Assembly (NCBI GenBank): GCA_037176845.1
Contig: JAYKXP010000091.1
Coordinates: 1 to 64,000, forward strand
From: Paramarasmius palmivorus
Lineage: Eukaryota; Basidiomycota; Agaricomycetes; Agaricales; Marasmiaceae
Reading direction: 5' to 3'
DNA length: 64,000 nucleotides
Positions 13,630 through 25,356 of this stretch are shown here, piece after piece. Under the pieces are notes generated by a model. It ran no database searches. It was not told where the DNA came from and saw only the letters and a program-made list of their open reading frames with translations. Each line of letters opens with the position of its first letter. The first letter of the stretch is position 1. A program made the translations under genes and the position numbers.

Positions 13630-14006
13630 GGCCGTCAAGTATGCCTTGGAGCCTCGTGTTCTGCATGAAAAAGATATCACTGATTTAATAGTCATCCAAT
13701 ATCTTTCTTCCCATCCCATCGAAAAATATTCCTGCCCTTGAGGCCTCCTGCCTTGAAGCCTCGTGTTCTGCATGAAAAAGATTTCACTGATTTAATAGTC
13801 ATCCAATATCTTTCTTCCCATTCCATCGAAAACTATTCCTAGCTCGTGTTCTGCATGAAAAGATCACTGATTTAATAGTCATCCAATATCTTTCTTCCCT
13901 TCCCATCGAAAACTATCCTGCCTTGAGGCCTCCTGCCTTGAAGCCTCGTGTTCTGGCATGAAAAAATAAAAAAAAAGAAAAAAAAAAAAAACAAAATAAA
14001 AAAAAA

Positions 14007-14041
<35 letters not shown>

Positions 14042-14122
14042 AAAAAAAAAAAAAAATAAAAATAAAAAAAAAAAAAATAAAAAATAAAAAAAAATAAAAA
14101 AAAAAAAAAAAAAAAAAAAAAA

Positions 14123-14163
<41 letters not shown>

Positions 14164-15005
14164 TATCACTGATTTAATTCATCCAATATCTTTCTTCCCA
14201 TCCCATCGAAAAACTATTCCTGCCTTGGAGCCTCGTGTTCTGCATGAAAAGATATCACTGATTTAATAGTCATCCAATATCTTTCTTCCCATCCCATCGA
14301 AAACAATTCCTGCCTTGAGGCAGCCTTGAAGCTCGTGTTCTGCATGAAAAAGATATCACTGATTTAATAGTCATCCAATATCTTTCTTCCCATTCCCATC
14401 GAAAACTATTCCTGCCTTGGAAGCCTCGTGTTCTGCATGAAAAAGATATCACTGATTTAATAGTCATCCAATATCTTTCTTCCCATCCCATCGAAAAACT
14501 ATTCCTGCCTTGGAGCCTCGTGTTCTGCATGAAAAAGATATCACTGATTTAATAGTCATCCAATATCTTTCTTCCCATCCCATCGAAAACTATTCCTGCC
14601 TTGAGGCCTCCTGCCTTGAAGCCTCGTGTTCTGCATGAAAAAGATATCACTGATTTAATAGTCATTCCAATATATCTTTCTTCCCATCCCATCGAAAAAA
14701 CTATTCCTGCCTTGGAGCCTCGTCTTGTTCTGCATGAAAAAGATATCACTGATTTAATAGTCAATCCAAATATCTTTCTCCCAACCCATCGAAAACTATT
14801 CCTGCCTTGAGGCCTCCTGCCTTGAAGCCTCGTGTTCTGCATGAAAAGATATCACTGATTTTAATAGTCATCCAATATCTTTCATTCTTCCCCTGGCCAT
14901 CTCCCATCGAAAGACATATATCCTTCCCAACCAATCGCCTTGGAGCCTTGAAGCGTGTTCTGCATGAAAAAGATATCACTGATTTAATAGTCAACCAACA
15001 TCTTT
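13630..15005. repeat. 91 bp minisatellite, degraded run with A-rich insert
   Basis: The same unit but with many 1-3 nt indels. It is interrupted at about 13962-14160 by some 200 bp of almost pure A with scattered T. The indel density is much higher than in the 11.0-12.6 kb run. Confidence 0.88.
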
Positions 15006-15555
15006 CTTTCAGAGCAAGAAATAAATAAACAAATAAAAATAACTGAAAGGCTGCCACAATTCCAGCACCTGTTCCGATGTGAATACCATCTCTTCCTGTC
15101 GTCACTCACCTGATGGCAGCAGAGCAGAGACAGAGAGGACAAAACCAAGAAGAAGAGAAAGAGAAAGACATCGGGTCGAGTGGGGGACGTGGATGGCAGT
15201 CACCGACCTTCTCCCTCAGGGTCTAGGCCTCGCGATGAAGGCCCACCTGGCTTGTCGTCTACCGTCCTCCCTCCACTGGCCCCCTGCGTCGCCCTCCTTT
15301 TTGCTCGTATAAGGCCTCAGTGGGGTCTTACGCGACTGTCCCATGGCCAAGCCCATCGGCTCTGGAAGCCGCCAGCTGCATCAGCACCCAAAGCACTTCC
15401 AGCAGAAGGCCGTCAAGTATGTATGTCGGTTTCACAATCTAGCAGCAGGCCAGGCTAGGCCTCCTCTGACTGGAGCCACATGGAAGCAGTGCAGTGGGCA
15501 GCACCCTTATCACAAACCCATCACGCAGTTACCTTAAAGCTCTCCTCCGCCAGAC

Positions 15556-17100
15556 CTTCCTGTGGAACGTGATGAAAATTCCCAGCCTATTTCATCGGAA
15601 GATGGAGAACTTGTTGATGCCTCTTTCCCTCGTACGTCCACATACTTCAACGCCGCTCCCCGGTCCCACAAACATTCAGATATGCCAACCCCAAATGAGA
15701 CACTCGAGGAAGGTGAACTTTGTGAACGCCAGCCTCCTTCAAATATCAACTTGCCCTCTGCACCCGACACTCTGAGCCCTACTCCACCACCAAAACCGAA
15801 ACCAAGCAAAAGCTTGTCGGTTCAGGTTACACCAATCACCACACCTGCACCACCATCTGCACCTTTGCTCGTATCGCTGTTGACGTCCATGAACGGTACC
15901 AGACCTATCCAAGGAATCACAAGACTGAGACGAAAGCACAAACGAGCATGGAAAATCGAATCTTGAGTCGGCCCCCACCAGTGAGAAAACAGCTGTGTTC
16001 AAGGAACCTTGCCACTTGCATCTGCACCTTCAGTGACCACCCTCTTCGGTTTGCAGGCCCATCAACGACTCTCTCTGTCATTCCCCTATAGAAACCTGTA
16101 TCCTCTTTGAGACCCCCCCTCCGGTCACAGCTCCATGACCTCACGACCCATCGAAAAACCATTCCCGCCTTGGAGCCTCGTGTTTCTGCATGAAAAAGAT
16201 ATCGCTGATTCAATAGTCATCGGTTAGTGGGCGAAATGACCTCCATGTTAAAAGCTATGTCTTTGATGAGTTCATGGCTTAACAAACGCAGGGCCAGAAT
16301 GCCACCGTCTTGCCCGACGACATTGGGGCCTAGAAGCACACTCTCGTACCATCTCTCTACGACCAGATGCGTGCTCGCATCACACAAAAGAGGTTGCTCC
16401 ACCACAGTATGCCAATGCAGGTTGAGGGGGAATGGTGATTCAGCAGATGGTGGTGGCGCTTTTGAAATACTTCTGGTAGAAGGTTCCAGAGACGACAGTG
16501 AGGTCATGGTATACATGGTGAGTGAAGAGGAGTCTAGTGGTGGTGAAGATGAGGTGGACTTAGGGTTAGGCAACGAACGTATTCCTCGTTTTGAGACACA
16601 TTTTACCTCCTGTTCTGTTTCTTGGCGCTTTTCCAGAGCCCTTTCTTCCTTGTCTCACCCATGGGCTACTTGTTGTTTCTTGGTTCATTCAAAATTCGTC
16701 GTGTTCTAATCTCAATTCTGGCTCATTATGTCCTTCATCCTTTTCTATACAGACCGTTCCAAGATAGAGCACGAAAGATGTATTACCAGTCACCACAAAG
16801 ACTTTGAAGATGAACTGTTTTTATAGCATTCATCACAGGGAGTAGACCTTGGCCTTGATGAGAATGGAAGTGCATGGGACAAAGATGCCAAGCTCTGGAA
16901 GTGGGGCATGTAGACCTACCAGTAGGCGACCCTCATCGCCCACAGCCCACGGCAGAGGCATTCAAACGTCTGGTCTCTCGGATGGCTCTGCAGCAGCGCT
17001 TCGTTCATCTGGTGTTCATCCAGTGGTCTCCAGCGTGTCTGGCAGCCTGACTTGCGTTGCTATAAAGATCTCAGCGTCAAGCAGAGTCTTGCTAGGGACC
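15556..17100 (+). repeat. Segmental duplication, copy B
   Basis: Second copy of the 6530-7985 segment, on the far side of the array and in the same orientation. It differs by substitutions, small indels and a missing ~100 bp near 16.4 kb. Confidence 0.85.
15562..15966 (+). pseudogene. Second copy of the Pro/Ser/Thr-rich ORF, truncated
   Basis: Reads the same Pro-rich protein as 6534-7082 for 134 codons. An extra A near 15953 then shifts the frame and ends it at once, whereas copy A continues for about 50 more codons. Function unknown; copy B is broken. Confidence 0.5.
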
Positions 17101-17290
17101 AAGCATCCACCCGTCCCCTCCCATCCCATCTCTAGAGCTGACCAAACATACACAAATAAACACAAGCACAGTCAAACTATTCAAGGCTTTAAATGTGACT
17201 GTCTGTCTCCCTTTCAACCACCTCCACCCACTTCACTGCCCTTCTTCATCTCTCTCTTCACACTTCTGCAGCAAAGGTAATGTCCCTGTC

Positions 17291-17321
17291 TCGTATAGCC
17301 ATTGCTCAGGTGCTTATACGT
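17291..17321. promoter_or_regulatory. 31 bp dyad upstream of the YLP-module gene at 17397
   Basis: TCGTATAGC, 13 bp, CTTATACGT. 75 bp lie between the dyad and the ATG, the same distance as at the next gene. Confidence 0.75.
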
Positions 17322-17396
17322 GCCAACCTTGCGCTTTGACCGTTTCCCTACCAAACCACCAACCTCCCTTTGTCTTGTCTTGTCCAGCAGGGTACA

Positions 17397-18157
17397 ATGA
17401 GCATCACCTCACCTTACGCTCCAACACAACCACTGCAGTGCCAGCTCAAACGTTTCCATCAAATGCCAATGACGTTGAAGGCCAGGATTCTTGCAGCTCC
17501 TGCCGGCCATCACTTTGCGTTTGAGCAGTTCATTTTCACACTGGGGCAGCCAAGCCGGGTCGGGGGATGGGTTCCAATGGAGCAGTATTTTCCTATCATC
17601 TATCTGTATGCGGCTCTCCCTCCCTCCTCTCCCCCCCCCTGATGCATATGCTGACAGCCGACTCCCCCTCTCCTTTATGGTGTCTTAGAGCAAGGTTCGG
17701 AAGCTTTGACAGAGTCGGACCACCGCTTCCTCCAGATGCCACAACAGCCCGATATCTGAGACACTTTTTCTACACCTTTGATCGTGCTCTCATTCGGCTG
17801 CGACAGCAGGTAGGCAATGTCACCTGGGCACTGTTAAACGTCGGAGACGTAGCGGCATCAGACGTTGTCGATGGAGATCACATCTTGAGCTTTGGACCGG
17901 GATTTACAGACTGGCCGGATGCTGTAGCAGCAATTGAGGCAGCAGAAGCAGAGGAAGAGCTGGAATGGGAAGAGCAGATGGAAAAGGAGGAAAGGGAGTG
18001 GGTTCAAGCCGAGTTGTTGACCGCTGAAACTCAGGATGACGATGGGGACGAGAACCAGGACTGTGACACGGAAGTTGACAACGGCCAAGGGGAAGAGGAG
18101 GAGGAAGAGAAGGACCAAGACTACGACAAAGAGAAGCCTTCTCTTTTCCTGAAGTGA
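17397..18157 (+). CDS. YLP-module protein 1 (unknown function), two exons
   Basis: Exons 17397-17605 and 17689-18157 with a GT-AG intron of 83 nt give 225 residues. Exon 1 ends in a segment with F-x-F-x-QFIF, then ten or so variable residues, then QYFPIIY at residues 63-69. A phase-2 intron follows the Tyr codon. Exon 2 opens with ARFGSFDRV and continues with Leu/Arg-rich helical-looking sequence (FDRALIRLRQQ). The C-terminal third is strongly acidic (Glu/Asp runs). The same layout recurs in seven other genes here. No signal peptide or membrane segment is seen. I know no named family with this pattern; a nuclear or nucleic-acid-associated role is only a guess from the acidic tail and the neighbouring helicase gene. 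Confidence 0.75.
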
Positions 18158-18392
18158 GGGTAATGGCTCAAGGCCAGCTGCCTCCTTGCAGCATGTACTG
18201 TCCTTCCATCGTTTCTCTTCGATCCTGATTCCTGGTATTCGAGACCTGTAGTAAAGGCAGTTATGTTCCCAGTTACAAGTGGTACAACAAGTGTTTCCAT
18301 CGACATGGTCGGCCGGACAAGAAGACATGGAGTCTCCAGGGCAATGTTCAGTCCATCTATGGCTCATCCAGGCCAAGACGATTGAAAGGAAC

Positions 18393-18423
18393 ACGTATAG
18401 GCCCTTCCAGTGTTCTTATACAA
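18393..18423. promoter_or_regulatory. 31 bp dyad downstream of YLP gene 1
   Basis: ACGTATAGG, 13 bp, CTTATACAA. Between genes 1 and 2, about 240 bp after the stop codon of gene 1. Confidence 0.6.
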
Positions 18424-18635
18424 GACAGAAACAAAGAAAAAAACAAAACAACACAAAACAAAACAAAAAAGAAAGGAAAAGAAAAGAAAAAAAAAAATAC
18501 AACCCGGAAAGTTGTTATATCTATCACGTGTATATAAAGCAGACCAAGTGCCATTCCCACGCTTTGCATCTTGGCTATTGACTGCCACCATCACTGCAAC
18601 CTGCCAGCCACCAACAGACCATCACAGATCTGAAG

Positions 18636-18718
18636 TCGTATAGCAAGCCAGCATAGTCTTATACGCAAGCCAGTCCAGTTAGTCCAGTCGTATAGCAGCA
18701 AAGAGAGGCCTTATACTA
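18636..18718. promoter_or_regulatory. Pair of 31 bp dyads upstream of the gene at 18794
   Basis: Two sites, 18636-18666 and 18688-18718, both with a 13 bp spacer (left arms TCGTATAGC). The second ends 75 bp before the ATG. Confidence 0.75.
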
Positions 18719-18793
18719 ACCAACTCTTGTCTCTGCCTGACCTGTAGTAGGCCTTGATTGTCACTTGTCACATCCCACTCCACAACAGCATCT

Positions 18794-19108
18794 ATGCCAT
18801 ACTACAACATTGGCAACGAGTCAGAAGATCCTCTCGAGTCTTTCTCGCCGGAGCACAAGGAAGTCATCCACGCTGCCCTCAAAAAGGAGACTGTCAGGCT
18901 CAGGGGCAAGATCAAGAATCTGCCCCGGACGTTGAAACGGCTCATTGAGATCGGGCGCTCTACCTTTGCATTCAAGACCTACATCTACATCATACGTAGG
19001 AGCAAATCCAGTGACCGCCACTACAACATGTGGGTCTACCTTCCGCTATGCTACCTGTGAGTCCAGACGCACAACAACACCCTGCATCATAGACCCCAAG
19101 TCTTCTTC

Positions 19109-19140
<32 letters not shown>

Positions 19141-19476
19141 TTCCATAGGGTGACGGTCACTGATTTACGCCCTCGTTGTTTTAGCCATGCTACTGGAAGC
19201 TTTAGAAGGGTTCACGACATGCAGTCAGAGCGGGACGACTTTTTGGAGTTCATGTCCTACATCGAGGTCCCTCACGCGGAGGCGAAACTGAAGCTGACGA
19301 CGGAAATGGGAGTAGAAGCCTGGTATTTTCTGGATATGCCAGACCAGCCAGAGCGAGCATGGCACTATGTGCTGGAGTATGAGGCTCAGGTCAAAGCGTT
19401 TAAGAGAGCACAGAAGAACAAGAACAAGAACAAGAACAAAGCAGAGGTGGAAGAGCAGAAAGTGGAAGAACACTAG
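18794..19476 (+). CDS. YLP-module protein 2 (unknown function), two exons
   Basis: Exon 1 18794-19056, intron 19057-19184, exon 2 19185-19476; 184 residues. Exon 1 encodes a Lys/Arg-rich helical stretch, then FAFKTYIYIIRR and WVYLPLCY ending at residue 87, followed by the conserved phase-2 intron. I chose the acceptor after 'gttgttttag' because it places HATGSFRRV exactly where paralogues have ARFGSFDRV; the earlier AG at 19147 is also in frame and would add 12 residues. Exon 2 has PHAEAKLKL and ends in a Lys/Asn-rich KNKNKNK segment rather than an acidic tail. The intron holds a (GT)n run. Function unknown. Confidence 0.72.
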
Positions 19477-19536
19477 GGAGCAAGGGCAGTGGGGTCAAAG
19501 GCTGTGAATGCCACTGATCACGGCAGCTGCAGTGGC

Positions 19537-19575
<39 letters not shown>

Positions 19576-22294
19576 AGAGAGAGGGAGGGAGAACAGAAAA
19601 AGCAAGGAAAAGAGTTAGGTCGTTTGTATGGACATATATGATGTATTCTTGTGGTGTTGTTTTCCGAAACTGCAGATGTATGTCACTTTGCTTTTTTTGT
19701 CTGTCTGTCTGTTTGTTTGTTTGGTTCTTCTTGTGTTTGTTTATCGATTGATCTGTTTGTTTGCTGCTGCTACCTGTTTCTCTTCGTGTCGACTAGCTTT
19801 CCTTGTACAGTGGCGATAGGTATGCATGAAATACAGGCCTCTTCAGGCAACATGCCCCCCTCTCAGTCATGCAACTAGTAGCTCCCTTGCCAGAAAGAGT
19901 TTCCACAGCAACAAGACAGCTGTTGAGCACAGGAGATTGGCATTTTCCTTTTGAACCACAGTTCATCTTTACTGTTCGCTATGAAAACAACAGAAGGAGA
20001 AAGGTAGTTCTGAGGCAGTCCCCACCACTTTGCTAGCTGCAAGTCAACAGGAAAACACAAAAGGATGAGTTGGCTGACGTTGACTCGTTATCAGAGCAAG
20101 GCCTAGGTCCTACAACCCCGTGGGGAGTGGGGCTCAAAAGAGACATCTGTGTTAACCGTTACCTGCACTGATACCTCTGCAACTACGCAACTGTGCTAGA
20201 GGCCGATACAAGGCCACAGCAGCAAATTGGTCTCTCGAGTTGGGAAGCTCTGAACATTCAAGACACGCCTGCTCAAGATCCTGTTCACTGATGGGACAGA
20301 GGCTATCAGAGCAGTAGCAATGTCTTTTACAGCCATGGCAGCGCTGAAGCAGAGGGTGGTGTGGACAAAGAAGAAGACTGATGACTGCAGAAAGATCCAA
20401 GGAATAGATGAGGCACGAGAGAGGAGAACTTGGATAAGCTTACTGGTTAGACATACATTCATTGGGTCTTGTTTATGACAAAGTCTGTGTCGTACTGGGA
20501 CTGAGCAGGTTGATTGCAGCTGCCGTACACTGGACGTATGCAGCTGACTGTCCCCTTTTTGCTTTGGGTCCTTGAGAGTCCTTGAGACAGCAGCCTTTGT
20601 CACGCCCAAAGTGAGCCGCTCCCTCAATTCAAAGTGCGCAGATTAGACCTACTGTCCACAAAGTCTGGCAGCTGTGGCACCTTGAAGTCGAACAAGACCG
20701 CTTGCCCCGTTGCCAACATTAAACCTTGTGGAGCGCAGAGTGACGACCTGCCCCACTTTCAGGACCTGACATGACACCAGTAACATCCTTGGAGATGTCC
20801 TCGACAACATCCATATCAATGCAGTGTTCGACACACTTCTCGAGTTCGATCGGAAGGGCACCTAGTCTGTGAAAGGGCTAGACATATAGCTCCCGAATTG
20901 ACCTTTACCCCCAAGCACGTGGCAAGGTCGGGGGGCTTCATGTCATCCCGATCGACATAGCTTAGATTCGAGAGATCGAGAAAGGATTCGTTTGTGCTGA
21001 TCGTGTACTCAAAGTCCTCAAGGTGCCAATGGCCAGCACATGGGATGTGTGCATACAGTCGCTTCGCAGGGACGAGGGTCATTCAGCAGTGCTGCCACAA
21101 CAACAGATGGGCTTTCAGTATGTTTTGCCGTCTTTGGCATCGCTCCTCTCCTCGTCACCGGTATAGTTGCGTGTGTATGGTTGGACCGATCTGGTGGCGG
21201 TTGCAGCGTTCCGATGGAGGGCAGGACCGGTTCCTTTCGAGTCTCGGTCGTTCCATTCCGTTCCTCTGCAGGCTCCCAACATATCAGTCCCAGTGGTCGC
21301 AGCAGATCCTGTGTGAGTGGTCGGTCTGTCACAGCCATAACCGGGTGTTGTTCCAGGTGTTTCACCGAGACGTTCGTGCAGGACCCTCCAGGGCTCCTGT
21401 GCAAGCATTGCACCCCACTCGCTCCAAACCGACATGCCTGAAAAGACCACATCACGAACCGGTCCAGGAACACGGGTCAGTTGCAATCGGAACCCCTCCT
21501 AACAACGTCCCCTCAGCCTTGAGTGAGGTAGCGGGGTTGTCTGTGTACAGCGGCATGCAGGTTCAAGCCGATATCGCGGCTTGGATGAGATGGATTATGG
21601 CTCGTCAGCACAGTCGTCCTCCTATGACTCTTATAGCATATCTGCAGGACATCCAAAAGAAGGAGAGGATTTCGGGACCCATCGGCACCCTGTCGATCTC
21701 GTGTCAAGTTGCCCTGGTAGGCCCTTGAGTAAGATGGGAGGGATGGTACCCAAGTAATCGCTGTAATGCCCATTCCTTGAATGTTTCCCATGCCCTGTCC
21801 AACTGCCCTCGGCTACGCTAGCAGAAACAAAAAAGAAGCTCTTGCCACTGTTCAAAGCCAATCATTCTTCTTGCTTGCGGTTGGGACAGGTGTCGGAACG
21901 CTTCTGCTTGGCAGGATCACATACAGTGAAGATGATGATGCCATCAGATAGGAGTGTTTGCTGAGGCCCTGAAGAAGTGACCCTTCGGCGTCAAGGAGAC
22001 ATGGAAGAAAGGAGGCTGAAGAGACGACTCGGAGAGAAAACGGCATGAGCACTATCTGCTGTCCAATTGGACTGGCTATTCAGGACCCATACTGGTTCCT
22101 CTATGACCATCATCGGCCAAAAGAGAGTAACGCGTCTGTCTGTATTCAAGAAAGGAGCAATGAAAGGGGGGGGGGGAAAAAAAAATAAATAAATAAAAAA
22201 AAAAAAGAGAGAACAAGAAGAAGAAGAAGAAGAAAAAGTAAAGTCTGGTGGTTACAGGCGCCAACAAGAGTGTGGTCTAATTTCAGAGTTTGCA
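19477..22294. other. Intergenic region with microsatellites and one long uncertain ORF
   Basis: Contains a (GA)n run at about 19540-19590, T/GT-rich sequence at 19690-19760 and purine-rich repeats at 22170-22240. A 244-codon plus-strand frame at 20994-21728 is treated separately. I see no other gene and no dyad here. Confidence 0.5.
20994..21728 (+). CDS. Uncertain long ORF
   Basis: A 244-codon open frame without a recognisable domain. The region is poor in stop codons in several frames on both strands, so openness alone is weak evidence. The last 27 codons match a segment at 27806-27886 with the same stop codon (shared pattern GPIG..SIS.Q..L.GP). The complementary strand of the same segments is equally similar (LKGL....RSTG.RW), so the coding strand cannot be settled. 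It could be the remnant of a repeated gene. Confidence 0.25.
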   Translation: MLIVYSKSSRCQWPAHGMCAYSRFAGTRVIQQCCHNNRWAFSMFCRLWHRSSPRHRYSCVCMVGPIWWRLQRSDGGQDRFLSSLGRSIPFLCRLPTYQSQWSQQILCEWSVCHSHNRVLFQVFHRDVRAGPSRAPVQALHPTRSKPTCLKRPHHEPVQEHGSVAIGTPPNNVPSALSEVAGLSVYSGMQVQADIAAWMRWIMARQHSRPPMTLIAYLQDIQKKERISGPIGTLSISCQVALVGP

Positions 22295-22853
22295 TCAAGC
22301 CTCTGCATCACTGTCAACTTGATCAGCTGCTGCTCCCTCTCCTCCTTCCATACCATCACTGACATCCTCGTCAACATCAACGCTCCACCTGTTGATCAGT
22401 TCCCAAGCTGACACGTTTTCGACATCCAGCGAATGCCACGAGGTGTGACCGATCTGCTGTCTCAGACGAGCGTTAGCTCCAGCAAAGTCATGGAACCTCC
22501 GGGATATATATCTGTCCAGGGTGCCACTATCCGGGATTGGAGGCCTAACTCGGTCATAGGTCCCAAACTTTACTCTGATGAAGGGAAACCTTAGCACTCC
22601 CAAAAGGGACCTTTATTCTCCGAATCCAGAAGCAACAGCACACGTACAGATAGCAAACTGGAAGGAACTGCATCACCAGAACGTCTTTCTTCTCTCTGCT
22701 TGTATAGCCAACCGTGAATATGAACTGCCGGAATGGAAAGTGCAAATCACTGGTGTCCAACAGGTCTTTCAGCACTGAAGGCAACAGTGTGGCCTTCCTG
22801 ACATCCTCCTTTTGTGGAGCTGCTGTGGCATGAAGGAAGGACAATGACGACAT
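22295..22853 (-). CDS. YLP-module protein 3 (unknown function), two exons
   Basis: On the minus strand exon 1 is 22853-22648 and exon 2 is 22574-22295, with a 73 nt intron; 161 residues. Exon 1 carries HFPFRQFIFTVGYTSR and QFLPVCY ending at residue 68; the intron is phase 2 after that Tyr. Exon 2 begins with VKFGTYDRV and has GANARLRQQIG, closely matching gene 1 (RALIRLRQQVG), and WELIN, shared with gene 5. The tail is acidic. Function unknown. Confidence 0.74.
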
Positions 22854-22919
22854 GATGCTGGTGTGTGTGTATGTGTGTGTGTGTCCCTGTCAGAGAGAGA
22901 GAGAGAGAAAAAGAGGGAA

Positions 22920-22950
22920 GCGTATAAGCGCCTTGACCTTTCCTATACGA
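22920..22950. promoter_or_regulatory. 31 bp dyad upstream of YLP gene 3
   Basis: GCGTATAAG, 13 bp, CCTATACGA; 66 bp before the minus-strand ATG at 22853. Confidence 0.72.
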
Positions 22951-23283
22951 CAGCCCCAACAGGGAGAGGAAGCCTTCACATGCATACATGCAACTTACCT
23001 TTCAGAGTGGTTGACAGTGGTGGATGGATGATTCGATGGATAGCAGTGGTAGTGGTGGTGGTGGTGGTGGTGGTTAGAACAGAAGAGAGACTCTATAGAA
23101 GGGCCTGCATATGTATATAATAGGGACCATGTACACACACATATACACACATACACACAGGCACACGCCTACATGCATGTGAAAAGCTACACTGGACTGT
23201 CCGTATCGTGCGTGAAAAGAGAAGTACAGATAGGGGACATGAAACACATCGAGCTATATAAAAGTGGCGTTCAAAACTCTGGG

Positions 23284-25156
23284 CTAGATTTCCTTGCCTT
23301 TGCCTTTGCCTTTGCCTTTGCCCTTGCCCTTGCCCTTGCCCTTGCCCTTGCCGCTGCTCTTGGCCTCTCTTGCCGCCTCCCATTCCCTCCACATCCTTGC
23401 TTCCCTTGCTTCCCTCATCTCTCTGGTCCTTTCATCTTGTTTGAAGCGATTCATGAACCTCCATGCGCTAGCCACTGCAGCGCCTGGCCTGTTGATGTCG
23501 TTGTAGGTTTCGGGTGTGACCACCTCCTGGAGTTTCTGGAGCGCTTTCTCCCTGGTGAGGAAGTGTTTCTCCATGAAGGACACGTATTGCTTGTAGTCCC
23601 CAGGTGTTGCCTTCTCCTTGTCGATCTTCATGACACGATCAAAACTACCTGTGTTATAACTTGAACAGACAAGCAGCCGTTTAGAGACAGTTTGCAAGGG
23701 CTTGAATGCGAAAAGCACTTACTAGTAGCACATTGGCAGGAACTGGTACATGTCCCAGCGGTCAGCGTGTGTCGGGCCTGTGTATTTGAGAACATAAAGG
23801 CTCTGACGGAAGGCTATGACAGACATGTCATAAGTGCGCAGAACTCCCCGCAGAACTCGGGGCAGGTTGGCCATGTAGCCATCAATGTGGTGGCTGGGAC
23901 GCGCCACAATGGCCTTGGGCTCAAAGTCCACCTCTGTTACTCCGTCCTCATCGACTACCGCCATGGCTTCCTGCTCTTGTTCTTGTTCTTGTTCCTGCTC
24001 TCGTCCATGCGCACTTCTATCCTTGCCTCCATTTGTGTCCTCACCATCCCATTCAATCTCTTCATCTGCCTCGCCTTCCTCGTCTTCCTCGTCTACATCA
24101 TCTGCCTCATCCTCCTCGTCTGCATCACCCGCCTCGTCCTCCTCATCCACATCACCTTCCTCGTCTTCCTCGTCCGCGTCGCCTTCCTCGTCCATGTCAC
24201 CGTCCTCGTCCACAACGCCTTCCTCGTCCATGTCACTGTCCTCGTCTACTACAACGCCGTCCTCGTCCATGTCGCCTTCCTCATCTACAACCGCCATCTC
24301 CACTGTCTCAGTCTCCCCGTCATCTGCACCGATGCCTGCATCGTCCTCCCTTTCTTCGTCACCTTCCTCAGCTTCATCGTCAATCATCATTGACACCGCA
24401 GCTGCCACCTCCTCCACCTCCTCCCTTTTCAGCATGGCGAGGTGCTTCTTCTTCCCCTTCTTCTTCTCCTTCTGTTGTTCTCCTTGCTCTTGCTCTTCCT
24501 GTGGTCCATGCCCTCTGGAAGCGTCTCCGCCACGCCTTTGCAACAGATACTCTGCCGCAGACAGAGGCACATCTGCCATCCCCACCAAGGCTTGCCAGTC
24601 TCTTAGTCCCCCTCGCTTCACTAGCTCGTCCTTTGCATCCTCGTAGGGTACCGATCTGGCTGCCAGGAACTCAAGCAGGTCCTTTCCTGGCTCGGCCAGC
24701 TCAGGTACGTCTGGCACATCGCGGTATATCTGGCTATGGAGAAGAAGAAGAAGAAGAAGAAGAAGAAGAAGAAGAAGAGGGGAAAACGATGCCACACGCG
24801 GGTTAGCTCTACTGTTCACTGGCCAGTCAGCAGAGCTGCCACGCTCACCAATAGCAGAAGGGAAGGAAGCTCCAGAGCTTGTACTGTCCAGCCCTGCTCC
24901 TGCTTCTCTCCATCACAAAAACATAGGCCTCGTGGCAGAAGGAGATCCGGGTCGTCGGACCGCCGTTCTCTCCTCCCCGCTCTGGGTCCTGTAATTCCTC
25001 CCTCAAGGCCAGAGGGATCTCGTCGACTGGGCCCCTGAAAAAGGTAGTATGCCTCTTGAGGACACTCTGGACCGCCATTTCCTTGGTTGGGCGTGGCTGA
25101 ATCGGGCCATTGGCACGTGCAGCAATGGAACTGTTGTTGTTGGGAAACTTGGGCAT
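23284..25156 (-). CDS. YLP-module protein 4, double module, three exons
   Basis: Exons 25156-24849, 24733-23723 and 23659-23284 join in frame to 564 residues. There are two copies of the YLP module. Exon 1 ends with SFLPFCY (residues 96-102). Exon 2 opens with the second half of module 1, runs through a very acidic Asp/Glu stretch and ends with QFLPMCY (to residue 439). Exon 3 begins YYNTGSFDRV and ends in GKGKGK repeats encoded by a (CTTGCC)n/(TTTGCC)n tract. Both introns are phase 2 directly after the Tyr codon, the first containing a (GAA)n run. This looks like fusion or tandem duplication of two single-module genes. Function unknown. Confidence 0.72.
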
Positions 25157-25192
25157 TATGGCTTGGAAGATCTAGACAATGGATGGAAGTTG

Positions 25193-25356
25193 TCGTATAA
25201 GCCATCTCTCCCCTCTTATACGATCCCAAGGACAGGAAAGAAGAAAAAAGGAGAAGAAGAAGAAGGCAGAGAGGAAAGCAAGTGAGGAAGAAAGTGAAAC
25301 AACCATACCTTGCTGGTTTAGTTCGTCGTATAAGACCTTGGTGTCTTGCTATACGA
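25193..25356. promoter_or_regulatory. Two 31 bp dyads upstream of YLP gene 4
   Basis: Sites 25193-25223 (perfect arms, TCGTATAAG/CTTATACGA) and 25326-25356 (TCGTATAAG/GCTATACGA), both with 13 bp spacers. The nearer one is 36 bp before the minus-strand ATG at 25156. Confidence 0.75.

Larger units (their letters stand above)
8105..15480. repeat. Nested subtelomeric repeat array
   Basis: About 7.4 kb alternating between two repeats. The first is a unit of ~420 bp with AT-rich start, a CCGATGTGAATACCATC segment, a GA-rich stretch, a 31 bp dyad and an AAGCACTTCCAGCAGAAGG end, in copies at about 8557, 9780, 10607, 12676, 13221 and 15011 plus a diverged one at 8168. The second is runs of a 91 bp minisatellite between them. 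Open frames here are by-products of the repeats and are not annotated. Confidence 0.92.

Noticed and set aside
13879..14169. A 96-codon Phe-rich ORF on the minus strand
   Set aside because: It is the translation of the A-rich low-complexity insert.
8127..15775. Many 60-130 codon ORFs such as those reading HRLWKPPAASAPKALPAEG or LHEKDITDLIV
   Set aside because: They recur with each repeat unit and in both directions; treated as repeat by-products.
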